64,000 nucleotides of DNA. Origin: Nectonema munidae (Eukaryota > Nematomorpha > Nectonematoida > Nectonematidae). The position numbers were made by a program, and so were the translations under genes. Under the pieces are notes generated by a model. It made no database searches, was not told where the DNA came from, and saw nothing but the letters and a program-made list of their open reading frames with translations. This document shows positions 27,101 to 35,906 of the stretch, one piece after another (within the stretch, counting starts at the first letter, position 1; each line of letters begins with the position of its first letter). The stretch spans positions 160,873-224,872 of the forward strand of contig JAUIRK010000057.1 in the NCBI GenBank assembly GCA_030549495.1, in the 5' to 3' direction.

Positions 27101-30100
27101 CGCGTATTGCTGGTAATAGAGGGCGTCGTAGTAGCGTTGCATCATTTCGTTGTCTCGCTTGCGCTCTTCTTCTCTGCGCGAGTACTCCTGCCTTCTCTTC
27201 TTGATCTGCTCCAACTCTTCTTTCTTGTTGTCGATGTTCTTAGCAATTCTGTTCTTCAACTTTTTTTCGCTTTTCAGGTAGCCATCTATGAATAGTACGA
27301 AAAATAGAACGGCTTGGATGGTAAGAGCAATATAAAAATATATTGTCATATCATAACACATTTGTCATGTGACTTCTAGTAATAAAATTATTCATCACAA
27401 TTTGTGTATAGAAGTTATGAATAATAAAAGAAAACAAAAATTACGTGGCATATTTGTAATCAGTCATGTCATATCATAACACATTTGGGAATATAACTTC
27501 GAGAAGATAAATTACTCATCACATAATGTGTGTATAGTAGAAGTTAGAAAACGAAAACAATTGAAGCAACAAAAACCGAGGAGAACAATAAAAGAGCTTC
27601 AATTTTTTTACTTAGTTTTATTATCTCTTTCAATGAGTTAATAGTGTAATAAGGAGTCGTTGCAGCTGACGACAACTAATTTTTGTTAAGCTTCGACCGC
27701 TGCTCTCTCTCTTGTGCGTTTTTGGGCAGTTGTCTATTCAACAAAGTTGCCATTTGTCAAATTTTTGACCAATCCGCTCCCCTCTGTTTTAGTTGACGTC
27801 ATTTGTGAGCGACCCCTAACGCTAAAAAGAGTACACTAAAACATAGTGAACTTTTATTTTTAAAAAAATCATTTTTACTCATAATATTTCGTAATGATTT
27901 ACAAAAATCAAAGGCAAATGCTTGGACTTTAACCAAAAGTACAGATCCTGAAACAAGAATGTTTTGTGATTTGGGGCAAAGACTCTTTCTTATTCTTTTA
28001 CGCTTTGTTCGATTTTTTCGTAAGAATTGTAAAACTTCAGCCAAGTAAGCGGTACTTTAAAATCAACAGCTACTTCTGATTTTGATCTTACATTTAGTTC
28101 AACAGCAATAATAGCATGATATTGTGCCAATTTCCTCCATAAGAACCCCCCCCCCTCCCCAATAATTTTCAATTTTCTGAATTATATATCTTTTTTATAG
28201 TATTTATTAAACTTGTTTGTCTTCTGAGTAGATTTTTGATATTACTTTTCTTTTTTAAGGTTAAGTCTTAGAATGAATATTTAAAATCCTTCTCTTTTTT
28301 TTTATTAACATCCACTTCTTTGTTATAATAATGCACATCTGAGCTATATTTGATGAGAGGCTGTAATGTAGCCACATTTGAATAAGAGCCCATGCATTTC
28401 TGAGGGAGGCAAATATTTTTTATAGCACATAACTATATAACAACTCTATAATTTAAAGCTTAAAATGTTTATCACTATTAATTAATGTAAACAAGCCCGT
28501 CGATAAGGGGCAAGAGAGCTAGGCCACATATGATTTATTTTTTCCATTTGAAACTCCTTTGAAATTAGTTGACAATGTTTTTACACTTTGCTTAAAATTT
28601 TTGTTAATAAAACTTAGTACAAATAATATCATTTTCATGTAATTTTTAGCGTATAACTTAGGGATTGGAATAGCTAATTTATATAAATTTAAAGTTTGTA
28701 GAATATTTCTTCTAAAAATTTTAAACCCTCAATTTCTATTTAAAATGGCCAAATTTAAATTCACGACTACATACCTGTCAATTCATAGACCCGCATCCTA
28801 AATAAATTTTCAAAAATTTACTTTACTGACTGAATATATGTGTTGGTAGAATATGAAGGTTATATAAGATGATTCTTTGTTTTTCTGTGTTACTAATCAA
28901 GCTTGGTAACATTTCATTACTAAAAATTTTAAAATTTAATTTTAAGTAACAATGCATTTTAGTATAGAGTAATCAATCCACCTAACCAATTGATTTGATA
29001 TTAAGCCAGGCTTGTTGACAATTAGTGAGATGAGAAATATCTTTTAGCTCCTAATCAATATTGCATCGGATAGTGGGATTCTCGAATAATCTGCTATCGG
29101 ATAAATGAGGTCTGACTGTATTACCAATGAGTATACAACCCTTTCCATTTTATTGAAGCTATACAACCCTTTCCACATGGTGTTTAGAAGACAAAGACAT
29201 ATTTAACCTTCGAACACTAAATATAAAATCGGTAAAAGCAAAAATTTAACTCTCTAAAGATTTACAAAAGAGATCATTTTTAGTCATGATATAAAACCTT
29301 CCCTTGATTAGAGTATAGCATATTTAAAAGACTATACAGGCAGACGGTGACCATCCGTTTCAATAACTGGTAAATGGCAATAAGGAGGGATAAAGACTTA
29401 TTTACATCTGGTGAGTAGTGATTTATCATATAAGAATGATTTTGTTCCCTTGTTGAGCTTGAAAAGTTGTTCACAAACTTTCCAAAAATTTTCGGCGTAG
29501 CAGTCTAACTATAATTTTTTAATAGGTCGAGGTCTCATTAAAAAAAATAAATCAACATATAAACTACTGTACTAAAAATTGACACAATTGTTTATTCAAA
29601 AACTCTCTGAAAAATCCAAATCTCAATGGGATTGATGGCATCTGCTTTCTTTAAACCAGTTTGTCTTAATTTGGCTGTTTTGGCCAATGCAACTTTTATA
29701 TCATTACTCACTTCCCATCTGTTTCGGGATTTGGTTTCAATGGCAAGTAGCATGGAAAACACTTGCTCACACTCATATGTAGAGGCAAATCGGATCAGAG
29801 CTTTCAGAGCAATCTTTGCAAGCATAAGACTCTCCCATTTCTATCAAAAAATCGCTATGAGATATTTCAGAAAAACATGTATTGCACCTCCTCAATCATT
29901 AACCAAATCAATAAACTGTTCTTTAATTAAGAAGTCTTCTGAGGAGGCCAGATTACTAATCGAGATTATAAATAGGTTTTTGATAAATTAATAGTATTTT
30001 TCAAATTTTTGTAGATTAAGAAAATAAAAAGAAATTTCTTGGCATGCTACATGGTATTTTATGGCCTTCAGGACATTTTTATTAATGAAAATCTTATTTT

Positions 30101-33059
30101 CATCAAGAAATATTTTCGAAAATGGAGAACATTTTTTATAAAGAATGCAATTATCCCAGTTTCATTTCAAATGCTGACATATTTTTATTACAATGGAGTA
30201 CTCTAATATTTTTTCCTTGGAGCGCAAGGTTAAAGGAATTCATATATTCAAATATGTTCGTTCACTAAAAATGATAGAAATATAGGAAAACGGACATCAG
30301 AAAATCCTACATGCATGTCTAGTAGGATAGTCCATAAAAATGAAATTTTGAACTTCTTCTCTCCCTAGTCAGAATCTAATTTTATTTAGATAGAAAACAC
30401 TGTGTATGAAGTTTGAATACAATCGGCGCAACAAGCTTTAATATTAACGTAGAAGTAGATGACGAAATGTTACATCATCTTATATTGCTATTTAACTAGA
30501 TACATCATATTTATTGATTATATTACATGTTTTAGATCTTATTCATTCACTTTCACTCTTATAAATTTGATTGCATCATATCTTGATGGATTTTATTTTT
30601 AAAAGAAGCAAGAACTTTCCATCATTATTTTTGTATCGTTTGCCGTTTCAATGCCGAAAAACGTGGGTTTTATCTTATTGAAGAAACGTCCACAGTAATT
30701 CTTGGAGCCAAACTTCCCAGCAAGGAGCAAGTGCTAAGTGTGTTTTTAAATCATCATATGACATTAAACAAAAGTGTTAGTGAAAGTACATCTATTGTAA
30801 CATATGAATTAGAGGCCTACTGGAAAAAAGCTAGACTTCCTGTTCAAAGAAATGACAAAATTCAGGAAAAAGTGAAGAAATTGTTTAATCAGTGGAAATT
30901 TTAAAAGAAAAACAAAAAAAGAAACAAATGAAAAAAATTTAAGTTTGCAATGAAAAATCTGTTTGATGTGGCACATGCCAATGCAATGTATTTAATTCGT
31001 ATTCAAGAAAACAAAGAATTCTTAATAGCGCAACGAGAACTAGGGCGTCGGGGCTCAATGGGTGCATTAGACCAAAAACTAGAAAACAAAGAAAAAAGAT
31101 CGAAAGAGCAAGAAAAACATACTAGAATAACACAGACAAAAACATCTACAAGCCAATTTCAACTAAGAGGTTCCTCCTTCTCACCAGAGTCACGTAAAAA
31201 CTCGTCGTCATCTAAACAGTCAGATGATAAACAGTAAAAAGCAACTCCACAAAAAACCCATTTTGATTTAGCATTGTCTGGACTCTTTATTGCTTTATGA
31301 AAATGTCTTCTTATCTACGCAAACGAATACAAAAGTATGAGAAATAAAGGCATTCATTACTTTTATGTTATCAAGATATTAAAGTTTTTTTGTACACGTA
31401 TACTTCTTCACAATTTTATCCTTTGTTTTGGATTATTATTAAAGAGTGAGCTGTTACATAAGTAATAGGTTTCTTTAAAAGAGAGCAAAAAATATCTAAT
31501 TTAAGTGTTAATTTTGTACAGGGGATTGGGAATGAACAAATTGGTGCATATTATTCAAGTGTTCACATAAGCGAGTTCGCAATAACGCAATTTTACTATA
31601 TATTATTTCAAACTAACTTTCTTAAATCGTCTCTTTAAATGAATAATATATATATAAAAAATATATTAATATGTAGTGATTCTCCAAAGAAGTTTAATTA
31701 CGGTATTACGTTTCATTTTTTTCCCAAAATTTCGTTACGTTTTTTAAATTTCGTATTTTTTTATTCCGACACGATTTTAGAGTACGAAAAAAGTTAAGTT
31801 TGAAAATAAGAAAATTCTTTGCGAAGCGTAACGTAGGTCATCATCACTCTTTGAAAGTTCTTTCACAGCTTTAAATTTGCTTCCGTATTTCTAACACTGC
31901 TATGAATAATTCGTTTTCGATTGGCATCGTGGGCTACTCTTGAACAGTATTAGCGTGCGCATACATGCCAACCCTTTTCTTAAGTGAAATGAAGATCTCT
32001 CTTACTTGCAATTGATTCAAAATTACGTCCATTTGAATAGTTTCTCTTTCTGCGAGATTTTTTTATAAAGCAATGTCATCATCATTATATTTTATATAAA
32101 AATTTGTTTTATGTATGACATTTTTTGAATGTGTATAACGAAAAATATAAACATTTATATCTGTACTGTCTAAAATTATTTAAGGTAATTAAATAGTTAC
32201 CAACATATTTGTAGTAATAAAATAAGAGAATGATTTCAACGAGGGACAATGGGAGTCTGAAGACAACATCTTAGTAAATATATGGATTACATTGGGTTTC
32301 CATAATAAGAGTGGGCATTTATAAATTGAAGTTTCAAGAAATTAACCCATTAAGTACCATAGAAATCAGACGATATTTGAAAAAACGCAGACGATTTATA
32401 TTCAAAGTCATTGAAAAAAGCAGACGAATATGAAACTTACTGGGTTAAAATAGGTTTTAAACATAATTTGACAAAATCTTAATAACAAGAAGATAAATTA
32501 ATAGTTCGTACGTTATTTATAGTTCTACTTCAAACTTTTACTCTGAAAATTTTATAATTTTAAATCCAAAAAAAGAACTTAAAAAATTTTTCTAATCGCA
32601 TTTAATTTTTAAATATTAATTCTTATAATAATACTTTTTTAAATCAATTCTATAAAAAATGTTTAATAAGAAATTTATACTCATAAATACAATCCAATTG
32701 GAAATAATTTACAACGTCAATAACTTAAAAATTACAAACTTTTAAATGTTATTTATATATAAAATCAAGTTGAACACAAAACTAGATTTCCTCCAATAAA
32801 AAAATCTCTTATTTATAATAACGATCAATAATTAGTATTTTAAAAACAAAATACTATATATGTACCTTCTTTTAAAATCTTTTTCTTCCAGATAAACGGT
32901 TCTTCAATATTGGGATCGTCAAAGGGATTATCTTCATTAGTGTAGAATAAATGATCATTACATTTATTGGTATTTTGAGTTTTTTCTTGGGATAGCTTCT
33001 TCTTGACAGCATTCGTGTCCTTATTCTCATCTAGGCTTAATAAAAGCTCTCTACTAAGC
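11939..33059 (-). CDS. cactin: Cactin (Cactus/IkB-interacting, spliceosome-associated protein), 9 exons visible, 5' end missing
   Basis: Joined exons: 33059-32866, 27285-27063, 26483-26321, 24585-24468, 23667-23555, 19718-19438, 18155-18002, 12911-12659, 12165-11939. All introns begin GT and end AG, and phases agree at all eight junctions, giving about 574 codons plus stop. The product follows cactin order: a YTNEDNPF block, a charged coiled coil ending FHLNQAKLR, the RAKPIDLLARYI and LHEPYAYLNGL block, YWESLLKHL, a low-complexity linker, then the conserved C-terminal domain (KYKPRKPRFFNKV, NPPPKIVQGYKFNIFYP, AGPPYEDIAFKIVNREWE, FQLWFHYKKLRYKR-stop). Cactin binds the IkB protein Cactus in Drosophila and is a nuclear spliceosome-associated factor in many eukaryotes. 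Family members usually exceed 700 residues, so the basic SR-rich N-terminus and start codon must lie upstream and were not located. Confidence 0.93.
12545..12612. repeat. Truncated TTAA-type MITE fragment in cactin intron
   Basis: TTAACCCGTTAACGACCAG followed by ATCAGACGATATC and AAGCAGAAGAT closely matches the start of the MITE at 18799-18935. The second end is not preserved. It lies in the 493-bp last intron. Confidence 0.55.
12659..12911 (-). CDS. cactin: Cactin exon 8
   Basis: The polypyrimidine acceptor GAAAACAG precedes GATTCG; the donor is CCTG-GTAATT. It encodes the start of the C-terminal domain: an EDVFIQKASEGM helix, then KYKPRKPRFFNKVNTGY, NKYNSTHYD and NPPPKIVQGYKFNIFYP. It enters in phase 0 and ends with one base of a split Asp codon. 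The opposite-strand 127-residue frame here is a shadow. Confidence 0.93.
13042..15279 (+). mobile_element. Tigger/pogo-type transposon inside cactin intron 7
   Basis: The right end, reversed, is CAGTAAAACCTCCCCATAAC, ending at 15279 and followed by TA. The left end near 13042 is diverged (AGTTAGCCTGTATAGAGCGG). Both ends carry several copies of the box AACGGTCA, as at 13073, 13158 and about 15210-15265, which is typical subterminal architecture. It encloses a plus-strand DDE transposase gene. The exact left border is uncertain. Confidence 0.75.
13539..15128 (+). pseudogene. Tigger/jerky-like DDE transposase, frameshifted, with one small intron
   Basis: The order is N-terminal helix-turn-helix (VGRTQIQNIINNKDAI, about 13610-13660), a CENP-B-type DNA-binding region to about 13900 (NGWLECFRKKH), then the DDE_1 catalytic core. 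Core acidic residues are visible in FSLDETALFYKG (14008), ILLILDNAPSHP (about 14290) and LQPMDQGIIQSMK (about 14380). Frame changes near 14095 and 14340 and stops in the first 60 codons break it. A GTAAGT donor at 14611 and a TTTAG acceptor at 14664 define a 54-bp intron leading into an acidic tail (14665-15128, with a run of Asp), and AATAAA lies just downstream at 15137. Such enzymes cut and paste DNA at TA sites. This copy is dead. Confidence 0.8.
15325..17728 (-). mobile_element. hAT-like element carrying a CGGBP1-like gene
   Basis: The left end has TAGAGCGCGAAAA at 15328 and the right end, reversed, has TAGAGCACGAGAAA from 17728. Flanking GTAATAA occurs at 15318-15324 and 17729-17735, compatible with a hAT target duplication missing one base. 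Inside is a decayed minus-strand transposase. It begins 45 bp after the Tigger element ends. A CGCTC-type hypersensitive insertion region in this intron is possible but unproven. Confidence 0.65.
15450..16760 (-). pseudogene. CGGBP1-like / hAT-family transposase, degraded
   Basis: The 118-residue N-terminal frame (16758-16402) has a BED-like zinc-binding pattern: C-x-L-C-N-C spacing around LYYKLCNCILKH, then HIKTEKHS. It continues with FFSDNNFVKKVIKSFSSANK, the spacing seen in arthropod CGGBP1-like proteins (F-x-x-D-L-C-x-A-F-x-x-A-N). Downstream fragments in shifted frames match the hAT core: YYVNVLVGDQ (about 16275), GLPPKLIVTRWASWLKSA (about 15930) and a following helical region to about 15560. 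Stops interrupt it, so no active product is expected. Confidence 0.6.
18002..18155 (-). CDS. cactin: Cactin exon 7
   Basis: The acceptor is CATTGCAG and the donor GGATCC-GTTAAG. The first base completes a Lys codon split from exon 6, then 51 codons run from MSASYELYEEMDYTI to FIGTGS. This region is acidic and poorly conserved among cactins; it corresponds to the linker before the C-terminal domain (the segment in human cactin with ELPLDAHVLEPDEDL). Support comes mainly from phase and splice agreement. Confidence 0.82.
18799..18935. mobile_element. TTAA-flanked piggyBac-type MITE
   Basis: The left end TTAA-CCCTTTCATTACC and the right end GGTAACGAAAGGG-TTAA form near-perfect inverted repeats ending exactly at TTAA, the piggyBac target. 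Length is about 129 bp between the TTAA sites. The internal box ATCAGACGATAT is shared with copies at 12545 and 32342. It lies in cactin intron 6. Confidence 0.8.
19438..19718 (-). CDS. cactin: Cactin exon 6
   Basis: The acceptor is TTTTTCAG before ACGCAA. It encodes TQKNIDISYWESLLKHLKP, matching the conserved cactin YWESLL helix, followed by a Ser/Glu/Lys-rich linker (about residues 45-90 of the exon). I chose the donor at GAA-GTATCA because reading further meets a stop after LLPTIF, and this donor alone gives the phase needed by exon 7. Donor choice is the least certain of the gene. Confidence 0.85.
19719..22240. other. Cactin intron sequence, no second gene recognised
   Basis: Mostly AT-rich. 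About 18 bases reading TGTTGACAATTAGTGAGA near 20010 recur near 29010. Near 21845-21930 a short diverged repeat (unit roughly GACxxTCACAATGTTGA) yields a QN/HN-rich 80-residue frame that I do not accept as a gene. Confidence 0.4.
22240..22680 (+). mobile_element. LINE 3' end (RTE-like C-terminal tail) with GAT microsatellite
   Basis: A 126-residue frame contains the C-terminal signature of many non-LTR elements: a short helix after reverse transcriptase, RLRWFGHLERMDD, then RGRPKKTWMKAVVENM. It stops at 22583; the tail follows and ends in a GATGAT microsatellite at 22650-22672, a 3' terminus style used by RTE-type LINEs. It is 5'-truncated, lacking the reverse-transcriptase core. It lies in cactin intron 5, on the opposite strand to cactin. 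Confidence 0.7.
22681..23554. other. Cactin intron 5 remainder, nothing recognised
   Basis: AT-rich sequence without recognised coding or repeat structure. Confidence 0.4.
23555..23667 (-). CDS. cactin: Cactin exon 5
   Basis: The acceptor CGTCAAG follows a CT-rich tract; the donor is ATAAGC-GTACCT. It encodes DTRDSVNASVKDEVNKIFSG and KALEAQIINKIS. It aligns in order with human cactin, where a VNASV motif precedes a GKIRAGG-type segment and then the YWESLL helix of the next exon. The first codon is split with exon 4 (G plus AT). Confidence 0.9.
24060..24328. mobile_element. hAT-type MITE in cactin intron 4
   Basis: The left end is CAGTGGCAGATCCAAG and the right end, reversed, is CAGTGGCGGATCCAG, a common hAT terminal sequence. 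Flanks are TCAGTTGG and GTCAGTGG/TCAGTGGT, an eroded or one-base-shifted target duplication. About 270 bp, non-coding, with G/C-rich subterminal blocks (GGCCTAGGCCCCCC; GGCGCCCC). Confidence 0.75.
24468..24585 (-). CDS. cactin: Cactin exon 4
   Basis: The acceptor is GCTTTTTAG and the donor AAAACG-GTAAAT. It encodes VYIELEKGKNALFWHHM followed by TIVTQDELDNLKKANAFTS, matching the cactin segment VYxELExGKNxxFWxDMTTIxxDE. Enters in phase 0, leaves in phase 1. Confidence 0.93.
24780..25185 (-). mobile_element. Second LINE C-terminal tail, degraded
   Basis: On the minus strand the fragments RSLCQVNKINKVLEKQRLR, then RYKGRPKMTWKEVVQNDM and KNRQIWRSKI correspond to the same post-RT tail as at 22240 (RLRWFGHL, RGRPKKTW), with stops. 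The terminal GCTTGCCGGGAAAATAGCCG resembles TTAGCTGGGAAAACGGCC of the first copy, so they are related but diverged families. It is 5'-truncated and lies in cactin intron 3. Confidence 0.6.
25186..26320. other. Cactin intron 3 remainder
   Basis: It holds a 100-codon plus-strand frame at 25259-25561 without recognised motif, good splice context or codon bias. I leave it uncalled. Confidence 0.3.
26321..26483 (-). CDS. cactin: Cactin exon 3
   Basis: The acceptor is TTCACCAG and the donor ATATCC-GTAACG. It encodes SQIRIEDNRAKPIDLLARYI, then LLELHEPYAYLNGLSIPDLE and DLLEDIS. This is the signature block of the mid-region cactin domain (RAKPIDLLAKYI, EPYxFLNGL, DLLEDI), and the strongest single evidence for the identification. 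Confidence 0.95.
26740..26770. repeat. Palindrome in cactin intron 2
   Basis: The sequence CCCGTTAATTAACGGG near 26750 is a 16-bp perfect palindrome, preceded by TTAA. It looks like two TTAACCCGTTAA-type MITE ends back to back. It may be a collapsed element or a chance palindrome. Confidence 0.35.
27063..27285 (-). CDS. cactin: Cactin exon 2
   Basis: The acceptor is ATTCATAG and the donor TTGCG-GTAACT. It encodes a charged coiled coil (SEKKLKNRIAKNIDNKKEEL, then IKKRRQEYSRREEERKRDNE) ending DEFHLNQAKLR, matching the EEDNFHLQQAKLR junction of other cactins. Both junction codons are split (Asp with exon 1, Arg with exon 3). Confidence 0.93.
27286..29574. other. Cactin intron 1, first half
   Basis: AT-rich. 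At 29087-29118 the sequence reversed as CAGTCAGACCTCATTTATCC, followed by TA, looks like a solitary Tigger/pogo right end. A C-run lies at 28146-28160. No gene recognised. Confidence 0.4.
29575..30000 (-). pseudogene. hAT transposase C-terminal (dimerisation) remnant
   Basis: The minus-strand frame 29825-29592 reads LAKIALKALIRFASTYECEQ, then VFSMLLAIETKSRNR and a VSNDIKVALAKT-type helix. This follows the hAT C-terminal pattern (L-x-x-x-x-x-Y-x-C-E-x-x-F-S-x-x-x-x-I-K-S-x-x-R-N-R). It resembles the ZBED5/SCAND3 group, as does the copy at 5840-6610, but is a separate insertion. Only the 3' part is recognisable. Confidence 0.6.
30640..31240 (+). pseudogene. Broken coding stretch of an unrecognised, probably repeat-borne family
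   Basis: A frame runs from about 30672 (VILGAKLPSKEQVLSVFLNH) through YWKKARLPVQRND and KKLFNQWKF. A second, downstream part (30950-31237) has LFDVAHANAMYLIRIQENK, then FLIAQRELGRRGSMGALDQK and a Ser/Lys/Gln-rich tail. I have a vague memory of a widespread, uncharacterised arthropod family with a D-I-A-H-A-x-A block followed by Q-R-x-x-G-R-x-G-x-M-G, but cannot name it. It is not intact. It sits in cactin intron 1 on the opposite strand. It could be part of a mobile element or a gene remnant. Confidence 0.45.
31241..32341. other. Cactin intron 1, second half, nothing recognised
   Basis: AT-rich, no recognised coding or structured repeat. Confidence 0.4.
32342..32448. mobile_element. TTAA-flanked piggyBac-type MITE, second copy
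   Basis: It starts TTAA-CCCATTAAGTACC and ends CTTACTGGG-TTAA, with internal ATCAGACGATAT and CAGACGA boxes shared with 18799-18935. About 99 bp between the TTAA sites. Confidence 0.7.
32866..33059 (-). CDS. cactin: Cactin exon 1 of those visible (not the true first exon)
   Basis: The acceptor CATTTTTAG before GCTTAG shows that at least one exon lies upstream. It encodes an N-terminal charged region (LSRELLLSLDENKD), then FYTNEDNPFDDPNIEEPFIW and KKKILKE, matching the YTNTDNPFGDxNLxxxFxW motif that precedes the cactin coiled coil. The donor is AGAAG-GTACAT. No Met start is available in frame before the acceptor. Confidence 0.9.
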
Positions 33060-33420
33060 CTAAAAATGATAAAATTTTGATTTTAAATGAGAAATAGAAA
33101 ATTTTTTCACTAAAGGTTAATAATGTAAATCTCATATTGAAGCAAATAATAAAAACATTTCATTTGCATATTAGTGTGAAGGCACCATTTAAAAATATAA
33201 CCACATTTAAATTCTCTTATAAAAATGTGAGTTAATTTCATCTCGAAATAATATTAAAATATAAGAAATAAGGTTATGGCGTTAGAGAATAAGAAATGCT
33301 AACAGTACTCTGAAGATTTTTAATTAAAATATATGTTTCTAAAGTTTTAAAAAGTAAATAATAGATTAAAACTATCAAATTTGTTTTATTTTTTGTTTAA
33401 CTAAATCTTATGATAACCCA

Positions 33421-33545
33421 TTTGGAGAACCGCTCTGTTTCCCCAAATCCATTTAACCGTGGAGTCTTTTCATCAACAACGCACAAGTGCAGCGTTTCTA
33501 TCGAATTATAGGAGCTTGCTGCTGGATCGTATCCAAGTATCTAAA
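33421..33545 (-). repeat. Diverged tRNA-derived SINE fragment
   Basis: It resembles the SINE at 61860-61995 over the GTxTTTTCATC, TATCGAA and GGATCG blocks in the same order. The A box is lost. Low-grade match judged by eye. Confidence 0.4.
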
Positions 33546-34448
33546 CCGAATTTACATAAATGATTTTTTTAAAATTCAAAAGGAGAAAGAATATTTTAAT
33601 AGGTTCAACTTATTTAAAAATATGCTAAAGTAAGCAATAATATAATTATACTTTTCAGATAATGCCATAAAAATTTATTCCTCCATTTATTTATTTGGAA
33701 AAAAAGATAATTTAGGCAAAAGTTTTAAATGATCTGTTTTCTATTATATTTGAGAATATTTATTTCTTACATTTTTAGGAAAATCAAAAAAAGTAATAGT
33801 TCAAAAATAACATTTTTACAGTCACTCCTCCCCTCAAATATCAGCGAAGAATCGGTTAAAAGACATTCCGCAGGTGTTGATAATTGACTCAACTTTGAAA
33901 ATCACACCATATCACCCAGTTAACATACACAAAATCTCGCCTTACGTTTTATTTCACGTAATCCCTTCTTATTATTTTCATTACCTTATTTTACTATAAA
34001 TTGATGCATAATAAATTTTAGTAGGTAATAAATTATAATTAACTGAAACATCAAGGAAAACCAGTTTCGATTTCATCAATTTATTAGATTGCTAAGATTA
34101 TTAGCATGGAGTAGAAGTTTGCAAAATAGGTTCGGCAAACAAAGGAGTTCGCCAAAAGATTCAATGCGTTTCCGTCAAAAAGTTTAAACATTCCCATCTA
34201 ACTTTTCTCATTTTATTTTCCTCATCAAACTTTTCACGATTATATTTTTTGTTCATTTTTTACTAGCCAAGTTTATTGTAAGTAAAAAGGATAAATGATA
34301 GGAAAAATGTGTTATACAATCTTAACGTTTGTATACTTCTAAAAAAAATATTGTTTTATTTGTATGATATAAGTCTAGTAGTAGAGTAAATATAGTCTAG
34401 TAGTAGAGAAATAATTACAGGAACTAACAAACTAGCAATGATTAAATT
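33546..34448. other. No recognisable gene
   Basis: AT-rich sequence. I looked here for the missing cactin N-terminal exons (basic, SR-rich) on the minus strand and saw none. Confidence 0.4.
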
Positions 34449-35260
34449 ATGAAACCTGTGAACATATTAATTATCCAGTCAAACAAATCAACGTTAAAAT
34501 CTCCACAAAAGTTATTGAATTTATTTCTTTCCATGCTAAAAACTTGCACTTCAAAAAAACAAACAAATTCTCTACACACTCTTTTTCTGATATCAAAACG
34601 CATTCAACCGCGCTTGGCACCCTGCCATCATCCTCAACATGCATCGCAAGTAATACCCATAGTACATTATTAAGTTCATCAACAGCTACCTACACAATCG
34701 TTGCCTAATCTTTCCACATAAGTCTCTTCGTGCAACCTATTCATTCTCACTTTTTACCCCCAGGGAGGATGCCTCTCAGACATTCTTTGATTAATCCTCA
34801 TTAACTCTCTTTTAGAACTTCTTGAAAAAGAGCCACATTTCTCTCAGTGCTATTCCGACGACCTCCTTTTCTCCTTTTTTAGCAACTCTCAATCCGAAAA
34901 CCTTAACCAGATCTCCTCACTATTTAATATCCTCAAATTCAACGCTGAAACATTCAATATCCTTTGACGCTTCAAAAACTTCTCTCATTCAGTTCTCACA
35001 GGAGCTCTTCCCGTAATCCAATATGGCATACTTTCATGGGGCTCATCACTTGCTACCCTTACACACTCACCTTTCTGCACAAAATCCACGGTCTCAGCCT
35101 TCTGATAATCTCCAAAGCGCATCGCACAACTCCTATGTCCATCTTAGAATTCATGCTAATCACACCTTTATTGATCCAACTAAAAGATACATTTATATTA
35201 AACCAAGAAATAAACATTTTTGTCCAAAAATATTTTTACAACTCTTTCGTTGTTAAATTT
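34449..35260 (+). mobile_element. LINE reverse-transcriptase fragment
   Basis: Pieces in neighbouring frames follow non-LTR reverse-transcriptase order: PQGGCLSD (34759), the active-site-like CYSDDLLFSFF (about 34847; usual form YxDD), IQYGILSWGSS (35018-35050), and in another frame LLIISKAHRTTP (about 35105), the thumb/connection motif of Jockey/R1-like LINEs. Stops and frame changes break it. The same PQGGCLSDI phrase recurs at 51300, so both belong to one family. Confidence 0.65.
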
Positions 35261-35709
35261 AATGTTTTATTTTGCTTTTTTATAAAAAATATTGGTTCGT
35301 TAGACCAATATTGGAAGTTGGAATTTTTAACGTTGGACCATTGGTTTTGCTTTATTAACAGAAGAGCAAGACTCTAATAGATAACATACGGTACTCAACA
35401 AATGTATATTGCAAATAAGCTAACTTATATTTTTAGTAATTTCTAGGCACTATTTTATACCTTATAATATTATTTTTAATCACTTGGGCTGCTACTTCTC
35501 ATAAGATGGACATCATCGAAAAACCGATAAAGGGGTTTGATGTAATGAAGTCTCTTTGCTTTTTCAATAGATTTTTTCAGCACAAGTCACATCATTTCTT
35601 GCATTTCTAAACTTTTGTACTTCTCAGAATCTCCTTACTATTTATTGACTAAGGTTTTTTTTGCAAAGCCTAATTTAATGCATTTTTACTACAGAAGGGA
35701 GGGGGTGAC
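35261..35709. other. Intergenic, nothing recognised
   Basis: AT-rich flank between the LINE fragment and the LTR fossil. No open frame of note. Confidence 0.4.
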
Positions 35710-35906
35710 TGTAAAATGTCCAGCAACAATCAATGCTGATTAGCGTGATCTTAAAGGAAAGTACGCCTTTGAGCAACAACATATTCTTTAATCGGCACAC
35801 CGCAAGCACACACCTTAACTGGTTTCGCGAGTATATAAGCCTCGCCTTTTACAACATTTTATTATATCTCTTCTTCGCATTGCTTCCAATAAAGTGTTTT
35901 TCTACA
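35710..35906 (+). repeat. 5' LTR of the Ty3/gypsy fossil
   Basis: It begins TGTAAAATGTCC and ends TTTTTCTACA. It contains a TATATAAGCC box near 35834 and AATAAA near 35889, the expected promoter and polyadenylation signals. It is matched by the copy at 39917. Confidence 0.92.

Noticed and set aside
27083-27295. 70-residue plus-strand hydrophobic frame
   Set aside because: Complement of the cactin coiled-coil exon; the Leu/Val richness is the antisense of Lys/Glu codons.
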